DNA of 64,000 nt from Adonisia turfae CCMR0081 (GCF_011009555.1 NZ_QXHD01000004.1:7557219-7621218), one strand, 5' to 3'. Counted from the stretch's first letter, positions 50,606 through 60,308 are shown. Numbers and translations are program-made. Notes: generated from the sequence alone by a model not told the origin.

Positions 50606-53518
50606 ATGAAAGTAAACGTCTTCAAACGAGGGTTACTGAGGTCCCGCTTTTTAAGATTAATAATGGTTACCGCTGGGTTGACAGCCCTTCTAGGACTACA
50701 AACACCAGTCAGCCTATTGAGCTCTGCCATAGCAATCACTACATCAGATGATATCTCCCTGAGTCAGCATGGGCAATCACCGTTCTATTTAACCAGTGCT
50801 CAACAACTTTTACAGCAAGGTAGAGAACATTATAGAGCCGAACAATTTACCCAGGCTGCCAATCTGTGGTTAGAAGCAGAGAAGCGCTTTTCCATCCAGC
50901 GTGATGGACTGAATCAGGTATTGGCTCTCAACAATTTAGCCCTCGCCTATCGTCAACTAGGTCAATGGTCAGAGGCGGAAAGTGCTATAGGCAAAAGTCT
51001 TGAAATACTTCAGAATATAAACCCTCTAACGACTGAAGGATTAAGACTCTATGGTCAAGCCTTAAATACTCAAGGTAGCCTGTACTTAACTCAGGGACAT
51101 ACACAAAAAGCATTGGAAATCTGGGAACAGACAGCTGATATTTATACGCAAGCTAACTATTCCGAAGGTGTAGTCAAAAGTTTACTGAACCAAACCCATG
51201 CCTTACGCAGGCTAGGCTTTCTACTAGAGTCTCGTAGTCGTTTGTCACAAGTAGAGGCACTTATAGAGGCACAAGACAATATCTCACTAAAAGTAGCTCT
51301 TACTCGAACTGTAGGAGATCATCAGCGTTTGCTGGGAGAATTTAAAGCATCTCAGGCTTCACTAGATAAGAGCCTACAGCTAGCTGAGGAATTTGCTGTA
51401 GATAAAGAATTAGCAGCCACTCAATTGAGTGTTGGCAATACTCTACATGTCAGGGCGCAACAACAGGAAACCTTTGCTCGCCGTACTCGAAATAAGACAG
51501 ATCAGGCAAAGGCTGACATCTTATATCAACAGGCATTAGATTCCTATGCAGCGATTTCTGTTCAAGCTCCTTTACTGGTTCAAACTCAAGCCCTGTTAAA
51601 TCAGTTTGATATTTCTTTGCATCGTAAGGGGTGGTCAAGGGCAAACTCTGTACAAACATCGTTACTACCAAAACTTGACGCTCTACCCTCAGGTCGCACA
51701 TCTGCTTTTATTCATATGAGGCTGGCACGCTTACTAATGGATAAATGCACAAACGCCTGCCTTGCAGAGATAACTATTCCTCAACAACAGATCTATTCTT
51801 TGCTTTGGAAAGCAAAGCAACAGGCTGAAGCCATCAGAGATCCAGTGGCCGTATCTTATGCGCTGGGATATCTAGGCCATCTTTATGAAATAGAAGAACA
51901 GTATGTAGATGCGCAAAAACTAACTGAGGCTGCCCTGAAGCAAGGACACCATCAGCCCAGTCTTATTTATCAATGGGAATGGCAGTTAGGACGCATTGAG
52001 AACAAGCTAGAGTTTACGCGAGAACGAGTACTATCTCACTATGATGTAGCTTTTCAAAAGGTGCAGGCAGTGCGTAACGATTTATTGTATGTAGGGCCAG
52101 ACATACAATTTTATTTTCGAGATCGCATCGAACCTCTATATCGAGAATATATCAGCCTCCTTCTACCCAAAGAAGAGATCGCGATTTCAGACAATACAGC
52201 TCAACTGCTCCGAGCACAAACCGTCATTGATGATTTGCGCGTAGCCGAGTTAGAAAGCTTCCTGGCCTGCGGACTCATTGCACCTGATGACAATATTCAA
52301 CGCACGACTATTCAGGATGTGGCAAATGCAGATAAAACCACAGCAATTATTTACCCAATTATTTTGCCAGATGAACCTGGAGGAGACCGCATTGAAGTTC
52401 TCCTTCAATTACCAGACAAGGCTCCAGACCAGACCATCCAAAGATATTCTCCGAAAGTCAGCCAGACTGGTTTATCGCAGACACAAAATACTGACAGTCC
52501 TGAGCAGCGGTCTTCTAAGGTAAAAGCAAAACTAGAACAGTTTCGCCATGAGCTTGAGAGAACATACAATTATGTGCTTTCTCAACCTGGGCAACGGCTG
52601 GCTAACGAAATTTATGATTGGTTAATTCGCCCGGCTGAAGAACAAGGCTGGCTAGAATCCATAGACACCCTAGTCTTTGTTCTAGATGGAGCATTTCGTA
52701 ATGTGCCCATGGCAGCGTTGTATGATCAACAAACAAAACAATTTTTGATTGAGAAATATGCGATCGCAGTCACCTTTGGTGATTTAGCCATTCCCCAAGC
52801 CCCTCCCGCACAATCTTTCAGTATTTTCACAGGGGGCCTATCTTCTGCAAGTTCATTACCCATAGCCCCAGAGCAAAGCATCACCCCAAACTCCAATGCG
52901 CCCGAGTCTGCAATGTATTTCCACGCACTGGCCTTTGTAGAAGATGAACTAGAAGCCATTCAAAACATCATGGGCGAGACAGAAAACCTGCTCAACTTAG
53001 AATTCAAGAAGAGCAGTGTACAAACCAAAATGCGCTCATCTACTCACAATATTATTCATTTCGCCACCCATGGCGTATTTGGCTTTACCCGAGACGACAC
53101 TTATTTATTGGTGGCAGCATCAGAGCAACCCACAGAAAACAGAGTAGAGCAGAAAGGTCAGGCTATTGAAGTAGAAAAGATGGACCTTAATGACTTTGAC
53201 CGTTTGCTTAGAACTCGCAACCAAACACCACTTGAGTTACTGGTTCTTAGTGCATGCGAAACAGCTACAGGTGATAGTCGGGAGATATTGGGTATTGCAG
53301 GCCTTGCAGTACAATCAGGCGCTCGCAGCACTGTGGCCTCTCTATGGAGTATTAATGATTTCTCTACAGCTGAGTTAATTAAGGATTTTTACGAACAGTT
53401 AGTTAACCCAGGTATTTCTAAGGCAAAAGCTCTACAGCAGGCACAGGTAAACCTAATTAGACAGAATATAAGACCCTCTTATTGGGCTCCCTATCTATTA
53501 GTAGGAGACTGGCGTTAG
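50606..53518 (+). CDS. Exported TPR-CHAT protease-like protein
   Basis: 970 residues. A signal peptide (about 10-45) means it acts outside the cytosol. TPR-type helical repeats run from about 60 to 450. The CHAT domain occupies about 640-970: LVFVLDGAFRNVPMAALYD, then IIHFATHGVFG (catalytic His) and LVLSACETATGDSREILGIAGLAVQSGARS (catalytic Cys), and WAPYLLVGDWR at the end. The dyad is intact. It follows the TpsA gene by 41 bp (AAGGGG ribosome-binding site). TPR-CHAT genes recur beside TPS genes in cyanobacteria; processing of the TpsA product is an attractive inference. Confidence 0.9.
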   Translation: MKVNVFKRGLLRSRFLRLIMVTAGLTALLGLQTPVSLLSSAIAITTSDDISLSQHGQSPFYLTSAQQLLQQGREHYRAEQFTQAANLWLEAEKRFSIQRDGLNQVLALNNLALAYRQLGQWSEAESAIGKSLEILQNINPLTTEGLRLYGQALNTQGSLYLTQGHTQKALEIWEQTADIYTQANYSEGVVKSLLNQTHALRRLGFLLESRSRLSQVEALIEAQDNISLKVALTRTVGDHQRLLGEFKASQASLDKSLQLAEEFAVDKELAATQLSVGNTLHVRAQQQETFARRTRNKTDQAKADILYQQALDSYAAISVQAPLLVQTQALLNQFDISLHRKGWSRANSVQTSLLPKLDALPSGRTSAFIHMRLARLLMDKCTNACLAEITIPQQQIYSLLWKAKQQAEAIRDPVAVSYALGYLGHLYEIEEQYVDAQKLTEAALKQGHHQPSLIYQWEWQLGRIENKLEFTRERVLSHYDVAFQKVQAVRNDLLYVGPDIQFYFRDRIEPLYREYISLLLPKEEIAISDNTAQLLRAQTVIDDLRVAELESFLACGLIAPDDNIQRTTIQDVANADKTTAIIYPIILPDEPGGDRIEVLLQLPDKAPDQTIQRYSPKVSQTGLSQTQNTDSPEQRSSKVKAKLEQFRHELERTYNYVLSQPGQRLANEIYDWLIRPAEEQGWLESIDTLVFVLDGAFRNVPMAALYDQQTKQFLIEKYAIAVTFGDLAIPQAPPAQSFSIFTGGLSSASSLPIAPEQSITPNSNAPESAMYFHALAFVEDELEAIQNIMGETENLLNLEFKKSSVQTKMRSSTHNIIHFATHGVFGFTRDDTYLLVAASEQPTENRVEQKGQAIEVEKMDLNDFDRLLRTRNQTPLELLVLSACETATGDSREILGIAGLAVQSGARSTVASLWSINDFSTAELIKDFYEQLVNPGISKAKALQQAQVNLIRQNIRPSYWAPYLLVGDWR

Positions 53519-53553
53519 AGAGCATTTCAAGGTGAATACCCACTCTAACGCCA
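53510..53553. terminator. Bidirectional terminator-like hairpin
   Basis: TGGCGTTAGAG (53510-53520) and CTCTAACGCCA (53543-53553) form a perfect 11-bp stem that begins inside the CHAT gene's last codons. It lies between that gene and a convergent small gene. No long T-run. Confidence 0.55.
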
Positions 53554-53563
53554 CAAGCAAGGA

Positions 53564-53734
53564 CTACAAAGAAGACTTACGCCGATTTAATCGATTACGT
53601 CTTGGAGCAAACATAAACAGTAGCAAGACATAAACTAATACACTCACACCAAAATAGGGGGCAAGACTATCCTGCTCAATCTCGTTCGTAATTACAGGCG
53701 CTTCCACCTGAGCTATGCTAACGTATGTTTCCAT
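53564..53734 (-). CDS. 56-residue single-pass membrane protein
   Basis: ATG at 53734, TAG ending 53564. GGAGG lies 12 nt upstream of the start. A short hydrophilic N-terminus (METYVSIAQVEAPVITNE) is followed by one transmembrane helix (PYFGVSVLVYVLLLFMF) and a very basic tail (APRRNRLNRRKSSL). This layout (short exported N-terminus, helix, Arg-rich end) resembles a sorting or anchoring tail. It converges on the secretion operon and the shared hairpin supports it as a real gene. Family not recognised. Confidence 0.55.
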   Translation of the reverse strand: METYVSIAQVEAPVITNEIEQDSLAPYFGVSVLVYVLLLFMFAPRRNRLNRRKSSL

Positions 53735-54304
53735 GGCTAATACAAGCCTCCACCATTGTCTAAGGGAGCATCAAGGCATTAACTCACTGGCAAAGGGGGG
53801 AGATCTGAACCACTTCAAGACCCACTCACTTAAATCACACACCCCTCTCAATCTTGCATCAGAAATCCCTGAAATCTAACAAGATCTTACTTTTATATAC
53901 CGCTATCTATTCACACCATAAATCACCCATGCAAGTGTTTTTATATTTGCCATATTGCTTAATGTTTCGAAGACATACTTCAAGAGATTAGCAGAGGATG
54001 TTAATTATTGCTCTCTGTACTAAACTTCGGACAAATCTCACGGCTCAATCGTTTCACCCCCAATGTTCAGACCTAAGAACAACATCTGTCAACGGTAAAA
54101 ACACGCTATTTCCTTTTCTTTCGATCAGAATTAGTAGGCTAGTCGTTTTTATTTTTGTGCTAGCTATTTCCTCTAGGTTTACTAATAGCCAACTCACGAA
54201 AAGAACTCTCTTGCAAAATTTTCCATACAGATGCTTGTTGAGCTTTTGCTAACTCCTGAACCTGATACCAGTGACTATCTTGATAGTCGTCTTTTCAAAA
54301 ATAC
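53735..54304. other. Intergenic region, no gene recognised
   Basis: 570 bp, AT-rich. An 84-codon plus-strand frame (53,998-54,252) is low in normal codon bias and looks random. The promoter of the 56-aa gene must lie at its left edge. No repeat or structured RNA recognised. Confidence 0.4.
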
Positions 54305-54532
54305 TTATCCAAAATACTTATCCCACCAGGGATTAACTCGCGCCAAGCATGCTATGTCATCCGAAATTCCACACCCTTGACGCTCAATCACCTGCTGAGG
54401 CCAAAGTTGCGCGTCAAAGATAGGTACGTACACATCCTCCATTTCATTCCCCAAGATTGAGAAATTGATGTATCCTTGCGGGGACAATTGGCAATATGCC
54501 TGGATAGAACGCTTTACAGGGTCACATGGCAC
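54305..54532 (-). CDS. Possible 75-residue conserved-looking protein
   Basis: GTG start at 54532; an internal ATG gives a shorter form. The sequence (QLSPQGYINFSILGNEMEDVYVPIFDAQLWP) looks like a structured polypeptide more than random sequence. It overlaps the divergent amidase start by 7 bp, which weakens the case. Family not recognised. Confidence 0.35.
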   Translation of the reverse strand: MPCDPVKRSIQAYCQLSPQGYINFSILGNEMEDVYVPIFDAQLWPQQVIERQGCGISDDIACLARVNPWWDKYFG

Positions 54533-55899
54533 AAATTTTTATCTCAGCAGGCCACGGTGGATTTGAAAATGGAGTCCGCGATTCTGGAGCAAAAGTCGAG
54601 GGTATTACGGAAGCCCAGGAAATGATCCGCATTCGGGATCTAATTATCCCGGAGTTGCGAGCACGTGGGCTCGCAGTCCTTTCCGTCCCCGACGACCTCA
54701 GCCTACAAGAAAGCATCCGCTGGATAAATGCCCGCAACCGTCCCGGTGATGTTGCGTTAGAAATACATGTGGGAGCCTTTCAAAATAAGAACGTCCGGGG
54801 AGCAACTGCTTATTACATTGCAGGCAACAAAGCTCGAGCGGAAAATGCCCGGGTTGTGTTGGTAGCCATGCTGCGCCGGGTACCGACGTTAACTGGCCCA
54901 GGAGGTCCAGGCGTTAGACCAGACACCGAGGCTGGTATGGGTCGCTTGGCCTTTTGTCGACAGGTAGAACCGCCATCCCTTTTACTAGAACTGGGCTACA
55001 TAACCAATGATCGAGATCGCGGCATTATCCTCAGTCGCCGCCGCGAAATTGCCATTGGCTTAGCGGATGGTCTGGCAGCCTGGAGTCGTGAGATTAGTGG
55101 CACCCAGCCGACAGCACCCACACCTGCGCCCCAGTTTCCCATCATCAATATCACCATTAATGGCGGTCAGTATGACGAGAAAGGCGTCTTAGTCAGCGGT
55201 AACTCCTATGTGCCGATTGATGTCGCAGACCGACTTGGGCTTAATCTGGCCAGTAATGATGACATCCGCAAAGTACGGTATGGCAATGTGGTGTACGTCA
55301 AAGCCGTTGATTTAAGAGACTTTAGCATCTCCATCGGCTGGGATGCTGCTAGCCGTACCGTGCAACTCAAGTCTCAGTCGGCCCTTACCATCTGCCCAGG
55401 CCTCATTGATCAAATCATGGGCCACGGCAACGCCTCTGAAATCAGCCTGATGATGTTCTTGAAGAACAATAACGAACAAGCACTTCGAGACTTCCCGGAT
55501 TTGCATAAAATTTATCGTCAAGAAGGAATAATTGAGGGTGTGAATTATGACATCGCCTTCTGTCAGATGTGTGTAGAAACCTCTTTTCTACGATTTGGCG
55601 GGAATGTGAAAGCCTCGCAAAATAATTTTGCAGGAATTGGCGGCCTGGGAGGGGATGCAGCAGGGGCATCCTTCCCCAGTGCACGTATTGGTGTGAGGGC
55701 TCACATTCAACACCTCAAAGCCTATGGCAGTAAAGAACCCCTGGTGCAGGAACAGGTAGATCCCCGTTTCAAATTTGTCAGTCGGGGCAGTGCCGTACTC
55801 GTGGGTCAGCTCAGCGGTCGTTGGGCTGCTGATCCAAACTATGGTGAGAAAATTCTCAACATGGTGAGACGACTTTATGAGTCTGCAAAGCTACTATAA
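54526..55899 (+). CDS. N-acetylmuramoyl-L-alanine amidase fused to a glucosaminidase domain
   Basis: 457 residues. The Amidase_3 domain (1-190) has FISAGHGGFENG (zinc His10), a Glu in GITEAQEM, ALEIHVGAF (second zinc His) and SLLLELGYITN (catalytic Glu). A stalk-type domain (about 205-285) with SYVPIDVADRLGLNL follows. A GH73-like glucosaminidase spans about 290-457: FCQMCVETSFLRFGGNVKASQNNFAGIGGLGG, then VGVRAHIQHLKAYG-type residues. The two activities would cut peptide and sugar bonds of peptidoglycan. There is no signal peptide at the N-terminus, as in its cyanobacterial relatives, so how it reaches the wall is unclear. Confidence 0.88.
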   Translation: MAQIFISAGHGGFENGVRDSGAKVEGITEAQEMIRIRDLIIPELRARGLAVLSVPDDLSLQESIRWINARNRPGDVALEIHVGAFQNKNVRGATAYYIAGNKARAENARVVLVAMLRRVPTLTGPGGPGVRPDTEAGMGRLAFCRQVEPPSLLLELGYITNDRDRGIILSRRREIAIGLADGLAAWSREISGTQPTAPTPAPQFPIINITINGGQYDEKGVLVSGNSYVPIDVADRLGLNLASNDDIRKVRYGNVVYVKAVDLRDFSISIGWDAASRTVQLKSQSALTICPGLIDQIMGHGNASEISLMMFLKNNNEQALRDFPDLHKIYRQEGIIEGVNYDIAFCQMCVETSFLRFGGNVKASQNNFAGIGGLGGDAAGASFPSARIGVRAHIQHLKAYGSKEPLVQEQVDPRFKFVSRGSAVLVGQLSGRWAADPNYGEKILNMVRRLYESAKLL

Positions 55900-56219
55900 C
55901 TTCGCAAAAGTAGCCCCAGATAGATGTTCCTCAAACTGGTATTATTCATGGCTAATGCCCATCGGCAAACTGTCATATGCCAACTGGCACACATCCCTGT
56001 AGAGATTATTCTGAGAACACCGAACTGCCGCCAAAATAGCGCTGTTTACAGCCTTTAAGCGGTCATTGTGTAGGTTTTTCTTAGACATTGGGGTTGGCAG
56101 ACTACCTTTTATGGTTATGATTTGTCACCCAGCATCTGCTTAGGTTTTAAATACTGCGTATTACCGGGCACCCTTAGAACTGGTCTACTGATATCTGCCT
56201 CAATTCCTGACTATCTGCC
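55900..56219. other. Intergenic region, nothing recognised
   Basis: 320 bp between two rightward cell-wall genes. No clear terminator for the amidase gene or promoter for the SpoIID gene could be identified by eye. Confidence 0.4.
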
Positions 56220-57359
56220 ATGCTTAATACCTCTTCTTGGCCTCTTAAACTTTTTTTAGCCCTTGGCCGTCATAGCTGGTGGGGTGCCCTCCTGTGGTTC
56301 CTCTGGGTTATTCCTGCCCATGCTACCGAGCTGAGAATTGCTATCCGCAACAGTGCTAATCAAGTCCAGATTGGCGCGTCTACAACAGGTGTTATTCGCG
56401 ACAACCGAGGACAGGCAATTCTTCAGCTACCTGAGTTACAGTCCATCAGCGTCGATACAAACGGTGGACGATTGGAACTTACTGATGGCTATAGCGACTT
56501 TGGTCAAGCCAACACCTTTTGGTTAGAGCCCTCCAACGATGGAGTGGTCTGGATTGGCGACCGTTGGTATAGAGGTAGAGTTAAGCTAATACCCAGTAAT
56601 GGTGGGGTAACGGCAATTAATTATGTCGATATCGACGATTATCTCTACAGCGTTGTTGGTAGTGAAATGCCTGCGAGCTGGCCCCAGGAAGCATTGCGAT
56701 CGCAAGCCGTGGCGGCTCGCTCCTATGCCATGTATCACAAGAGCAAAGCTAACGGTCAATCCTATGATCTAAAAAGCACTCAAGCGTCCCAAGTGTATAA
56801 AGGATTAGACGGTGAAGCAGCCTCTACCCAGTCTGCCGTAGATGCCACCCATGGCAAGGTACTTACCCATGGCGGCAAAGTGATTGAAGCCGTGTTTCAT
56901 TCGTCATCCGGCGGCCACACCGAAAATTCAGAACATGTATGGTCTCAAGCTGTGCCTTATCTGAAGGGGGTGCCTGACTTTGATCAAAATGCGCCTGTTT
57001 ACAGCTGGCGAGCACAGTTTTCGTTGGAAGAAGTTGGCGCACGCATCGGCTACCCTGGCATCATCCAGGCTGTGGAAGTCCTGAGTCGCAGCCCCCAAGG
57101 TCGGGCCAATCGCATGAGCATCATTGGTGATGCTGGCGCATTAACCATTACGGGCAATACATTCCGTCAAAAGTTGGGTCTACGTAGCACTAAGTTTGAT
57201 CTGGCCGTCAGTCCCACCAGCATTTCAGTGGCGGGCAATGGGTTTGGTCACGGCATTGGCATGAGCCAGTGGGGAGCCCGAGGCATGGCTGAACGGGGTC
57301 AGCAATACCGTGATATTCTCACGCATTTTTATAATGGAACTCGCCTAGGGTCGCTATAG
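56220..57359 (+). CDS. SpoIID/LytB-domain protein
   Basis: 379 residues. A signal peptide or membrane anchor is seen at about 15-37 (GALLWFLWVIPAHA). The SpoIID domain spans about 130-375: YLYSVVGSEMPASWPQEAL, QAVAARSYAMYH, VIEAVFHSSSGGHTENSE and GNGFGHGIGMSQWGARGMA, the family's hallmark blocks including the catalytic Glu in SEMP. In Bacillus SpoIID is a lytic transglycosylase acting on denuded glycan. It follows an amidase gene, which would create such glycans, so a joint wall-remodelling role fits. Confidence 0.9.
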   Translation: MLNTSSWPLKLFLALGRHSWWGALLWFLWVIPAHATELRIAIRNSANQVQIGASTTGVIRDNRGQAILQLPELQSISVDTNGGRLELTDGYSDFGQANTFWLEPSNDGVVWIGDRWYRGRVKLIPSNGGVTAINYVDIDDYLYSVVGSEMPASWPQEALRSQAVAARSYAMYHKSKANGQSYDLKSTQASQVYKGLDGEAASTQSAVDATHGKVLTHGGKVIEAVFHSSSGGHTENSEHVWSQAVPYLKGVPDFDQNAPVYSWRAQFSLEEVGARIGYPGIIQAVEVLSRSPQGRANRMSIIGDAGALTITGNTFRQKLGLRSTKFDLAVSPTSISVAGNGFGHGIGMSQWGARGMAERGQQYRDILTHFYNGTRLGSL

Positions 57360-57444
57360 GGAACCAAAAGTATCCATAGAGCAACCCCAATCACGACGCA
57401 TTCACCTTCTAGATGAGCAGATCGTGACTTAGGCGAGCAATCTA

Positions 57445-59292
57445 TTACAGCTTAGTGCCACACTCAGAACAGAATCGATGACTCACTTTGTTGTCACTGC
57501 CACAACTATGACAATGAACAAATTCTACTGGGCGCTTAGTTGCAGGCTCGGCTAAACCAATCATCTGAGAGTTGTTCTTGCCAGGTGGAACCATAGGATA
57601 ACAGTTCTCATCACGGCGGACCCACACGTCCAAGAGTACTGGACCGTCATGGGCAAGCATATCAACGATGGCCTGATCAAGTTGATCAGGCGATTGCACA
57701 ACAATCCCTTTTACACCAAAGGCGGCGGCCAACTTCTCAAAGTCAGGCATACCCACTTCCATATTGGAAGAGGCATAGCGCTCACCATAGAAGCCCTGTT
57801 GCCACTGACGTACCATCCCTTGCCAGCCGTTGTTAATAATGACGGTTTTAACCTTGATATTGTATTGAGCCAGGGTCGCTAGCTCTTGCAAATTCATCTG
57901 GAAGCTGGCATCACCACTAATGCAAATGACCTGCTCATCCCCTACACCGATTTGCACACCCAATGCTGCTGGCATACCGTAACCCATGGTGCCCAGACCC
58001 GCACTAGAGATCCATTTACGCGGACCATTCTGAAGAAACTGAGCTGCCCACATCTGATGCTGACCGACATCAGTGGTGTAGTAGGCATCAGGGGCATAAC
58101 GACCCACTTGAGCAATCACGTGCTGTGGAGCAAGCTGATCGCTATACGTAGGAACTTTGAGGGGATAATCCGTTTTCCATTCATCAATGCGGGCACGCCA
58201 AGCACCTGTTTGGTCTGGGTTGGCGGGTTTGTCCAGACGAGCCAACAACTCAGTCAAAACATTTCTGACATCGCCCACAATCGGCACATCAGGCACACGA
58301 CACTTACCGACCTCAGCGGGGTCAATATCGACATGAACGACTTTAGCGTGCTGTGCAAACTGCTCCAGGTTGCTCGCTACTCGGTCATCAAAGCGGGCAC
58401 CAATGGCCAGCAAAAGGTCGCACTCACTCACGGCAAAGTTGGCATAGGCTGTACCATGCATCCCTAGCATGCCAACAGATAGAGGATGTCGCTCATCAAA
58501 AGCCCCCTTACCCATCAGCGTGGTGGTAACAGGAATCTGAAAATGTTCGGCTAGCTGAGCAATTTCTGCATGGGCCCCGGAAATAACAGCCCCACCACCG
58601 ACGTAGAGCAAAGGCTTTTGAGCGCTGCGCAGCAGTGCGATCGCATTAACAATCTGCCGGGGATTCCCTCGTGTCGTGGGCTTATACCCTGGAATTGCAA
58701 TGGAGCGTGGTGCCACTGGAGCATAGTCAAATTCTTCTAAGCCAACATCCTTAGGCACATCGATCAGCACTGGACCAGGACGACCAGACTGAGCAATGTA
58801 AAACGCCTCAGCCACGATATTTGCCATCTGTCGCGGATCGCGGACCACATAGGAGTGCTTAACGATGGGCAGCGTGATACCAAAAATATCGGTTTCCTGA
58901 AACGCATCACTACCGATTGCTTTGCGAGTTACCTGCCCAGTGATAGCAACCATTGGCACCGAATCCATCTGGGCCGTTGCAATTCCTGTGACCAGGTTGG
59001 TCGCCCCAGGTCCCGAAGTGGCAATACACACACCCACCTGTCCTGTCGCCCGAGCATACCCATCCGCCGCATGGGATGCAGCCTGTTCATGACGCACCAG
59101 AATATGCTGAATATCACCTCTCTCTTCTGCTTTATAAAGTTCGTCATAAACCGGCAGAATTGCCCCACCGGGATAGCCAAACACGTGACGCACGCCATGG
59201 CGCACCAGGCTATCGATTAGAGCAAAGGCACCGGTCGCTCGCTGAATGACGGGTTTTGCTTTAATGGAAGGCTTAACAGACGTTGAAGTCAT
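57445..59292 (-). CDS. ilvB: Acetolactate synthase large subunit with C-terminal zinc ribbon
   Basis: 615 residues. It makes acetolactate or acetohydroxybutyrate, the first step of branched-chain amino-acid synthesis, using ThDP, FAD and Mg. Landmarks: FGYPGGAILPVYDEL with catalytic Glu in RHEQAA (about 67-72), ATSGPGATNLVTG, and the ThDP-binding GDASFQMNLQELATL...IINN. Unusually, the last about 25 residues (HCHSCGSDNKVSHRFCSECG) form a CxxC...CxxC zinc-ribbon that bacterial IlvB lacks. The rest is standard, and all key residues are present. It should work with an IlvN regulatory subunit encoded elsewhere. Confidence 0.95.
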   Translation of the reverse strand: MTSTSVKPSIKAKPVIQRATGAFALIDSLVRHGVRHVFGYPGGAILPVYDELYKAEERGDIQHILVRHEQAASHAADGYARATGQVGVCIATSGPGATNLVTGIATAQMDSVPMVAITGQVTRKAIGSDAFQETDIFGITLPIVKHSYVVRDPRQMANIVAEAFYIAQSGRPGPVLIDVPKDVGLEEFDYAPVAPRSIAIPGYKPTTRGNPRQIVNAIALLRSAQKPLLYVGGGAVISGAHAEIAQLAEHFQIPVTTTLMGKGAFDERHPLSVGMLGMHGTAYANFAVSECDLLLAIGARFDDRVASNLEQFAQHAKVVHVDIDPAEVGKCRVPDVPIVGDVRNVLTELLARLDKPANPDQTGAWRARIDEWKTDYPLKVPTYSDQLAPQHVIAQVGRYAPDAYYTTDVGQHQMWAAQFLQNGPRKWISSAGLGTMGYGMPAALGVQIGVGDEQVICISGDASFQMNLQELATLAQYNIKVKTVIINNGWQGMVRQWQQGFYGERYASSNMEVGMPDFEKLAAAFGVKGIVVQSPDQLDQAIVDMLAHDGPVLLDVWVRRDENCYPMVPPGKNNSQMIGLAEPATKRPVEFVHCHSCGSDNKVSHRFCSECGTKL

Positions 59293-59611
59293 AATTTTCG
59301 AAGGGCAGTCAGAAGTGCGTCAGCTACGGGAATGCTATCTAGGCATAATTGCTGATGGTTGTCTATTTTACAATCCCAATTCCAAGGAGTTAGACAAATT
59401 TCATAGAAAAACGATTTTCTAGCCTCAGGTCAGAAGACTCAAGCAAACAAACAATCGGGCTCTGAGCAGGTTCTGAGATAGTAAATAGAGGAGCACGGCA
59501 TCACCATCTGCCGCCCTAAATAGCATGGATTCAAGGTTCCCCAATCATTCGTAAGTTAATTCATCTCAGGACAAAATTACGTCAACACCTGATAACAAAA
59601 TCAAGTTCACC
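59293..59611. other. Intergenic region
   Basis: 319 bp upstream of ilvB, which presumably holds its promoter. A small inverted repeat (TAGAAAA-ACGA-TTTTCTA) lies near 59,404-59,421. No leader peptide rich in Leu/Val/Ile was seen on the minus strand, so classic attenuation is not evident. Confidence 0.4.
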
Positions 59612-60130
59612 TTAATCCAAGGACAAAACAGAACAGATGAACTCAAGCGCGGTCATCGGCTGACTCCGTGCATTTATAGCCCCCATTCCCGTAGTGGAAT
59701 CAGGTGACTGCCAGAGTGTTAGGTGCTCAACCGCCGGATCTGAATAGAAGTAGCCCTGACTCTCAATCGCTGCAGGAAAGTATGTAGTGCGATGGGTCCA
59801 ATGGTCATGACTCATACGATAAATTTCCAGGTCCCCCAGGAGCGGCATGCCCCATCCATCGATTGCAATTAATCGACTGCTTCCCCCCATCTTTGTCCAG
59901 GTCATTAACATTGGGTAAGCGGCAACCACCCCAGCACTAAATGCAATCACCTGTAACAAGCGATCGCGGCGCGGCGCTTGTGGTGAATTGAGCAGCCAGG
60001 GCAACGTTCCGGGGGCCGCCCAAATTGGCATCACCCATAACCGCTCTGGCGTAATTACCCTCAACAAAGATTGCAGGAAGTCATAGGTTAAATCGGCGGA
60101 ATGATAACCAGAACAAATCAACAACTGCAT
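59612..60130 (-). CDS. Conserved-looking cyanobacterial protein, function unknown
   Basis: 172 residues from the ATG at 60130. It begins MQLLICSGYHSADLTYDFLQSL, a Rossmann/hydrolase-like first strand, and contains AFSAGVVAAYPMLMTW, which looks like a nucleophile-elbow-type Ser (FSAG) of an alpha/beta-hydrolase. Then LIAIDGWGMPLLGDLEIYRMSHDHWTHRTTYF. The Ser, Asp and His could form a triad but the protein is short for an alpha/beta-hydrolase. The family is not firmly recognised. Confidence 0.7.
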   Translation of the reverse strand: MQLLICSGYHSADLTYDFLQSLLRVITPERLWVMPIWAAPGTLPWLLNSPQAPRRDRLLQVIAFSAGVVAAYPMLMTWTKMGGSSRLIAIDGWGMPLLGDLEIYRMSHDHWTHRTTYFPAAIESQGYFYSDPAVEHLTLWQSPDSTTGMGAINARSQPMTALEFICSVLSLD

Positions 60131-60308
60131 CGTCACAACATGATTCGCCCGAATTGAAACAAAATGATCGCAAGGTAAAAAAACATTGCAACAGCTGTTA
60201 ACTATAGTTTATTTATCAGTGTCTTCAAGTTTATTTTCCAGACAAATATTTAGTCTTTATTAAAGATGACGCACCCTTGATTCATGGTGGGAAAAAATAA
60301 CATTAGCT

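Noticed and set aside
53998..54252. An 84-codon plus-strand frame in the gap after the secretion operon
   Set aside because: Random-looking composition (Ser/Thr/Leu/Phe with rare codons), no ribosome-binding site or promoter.
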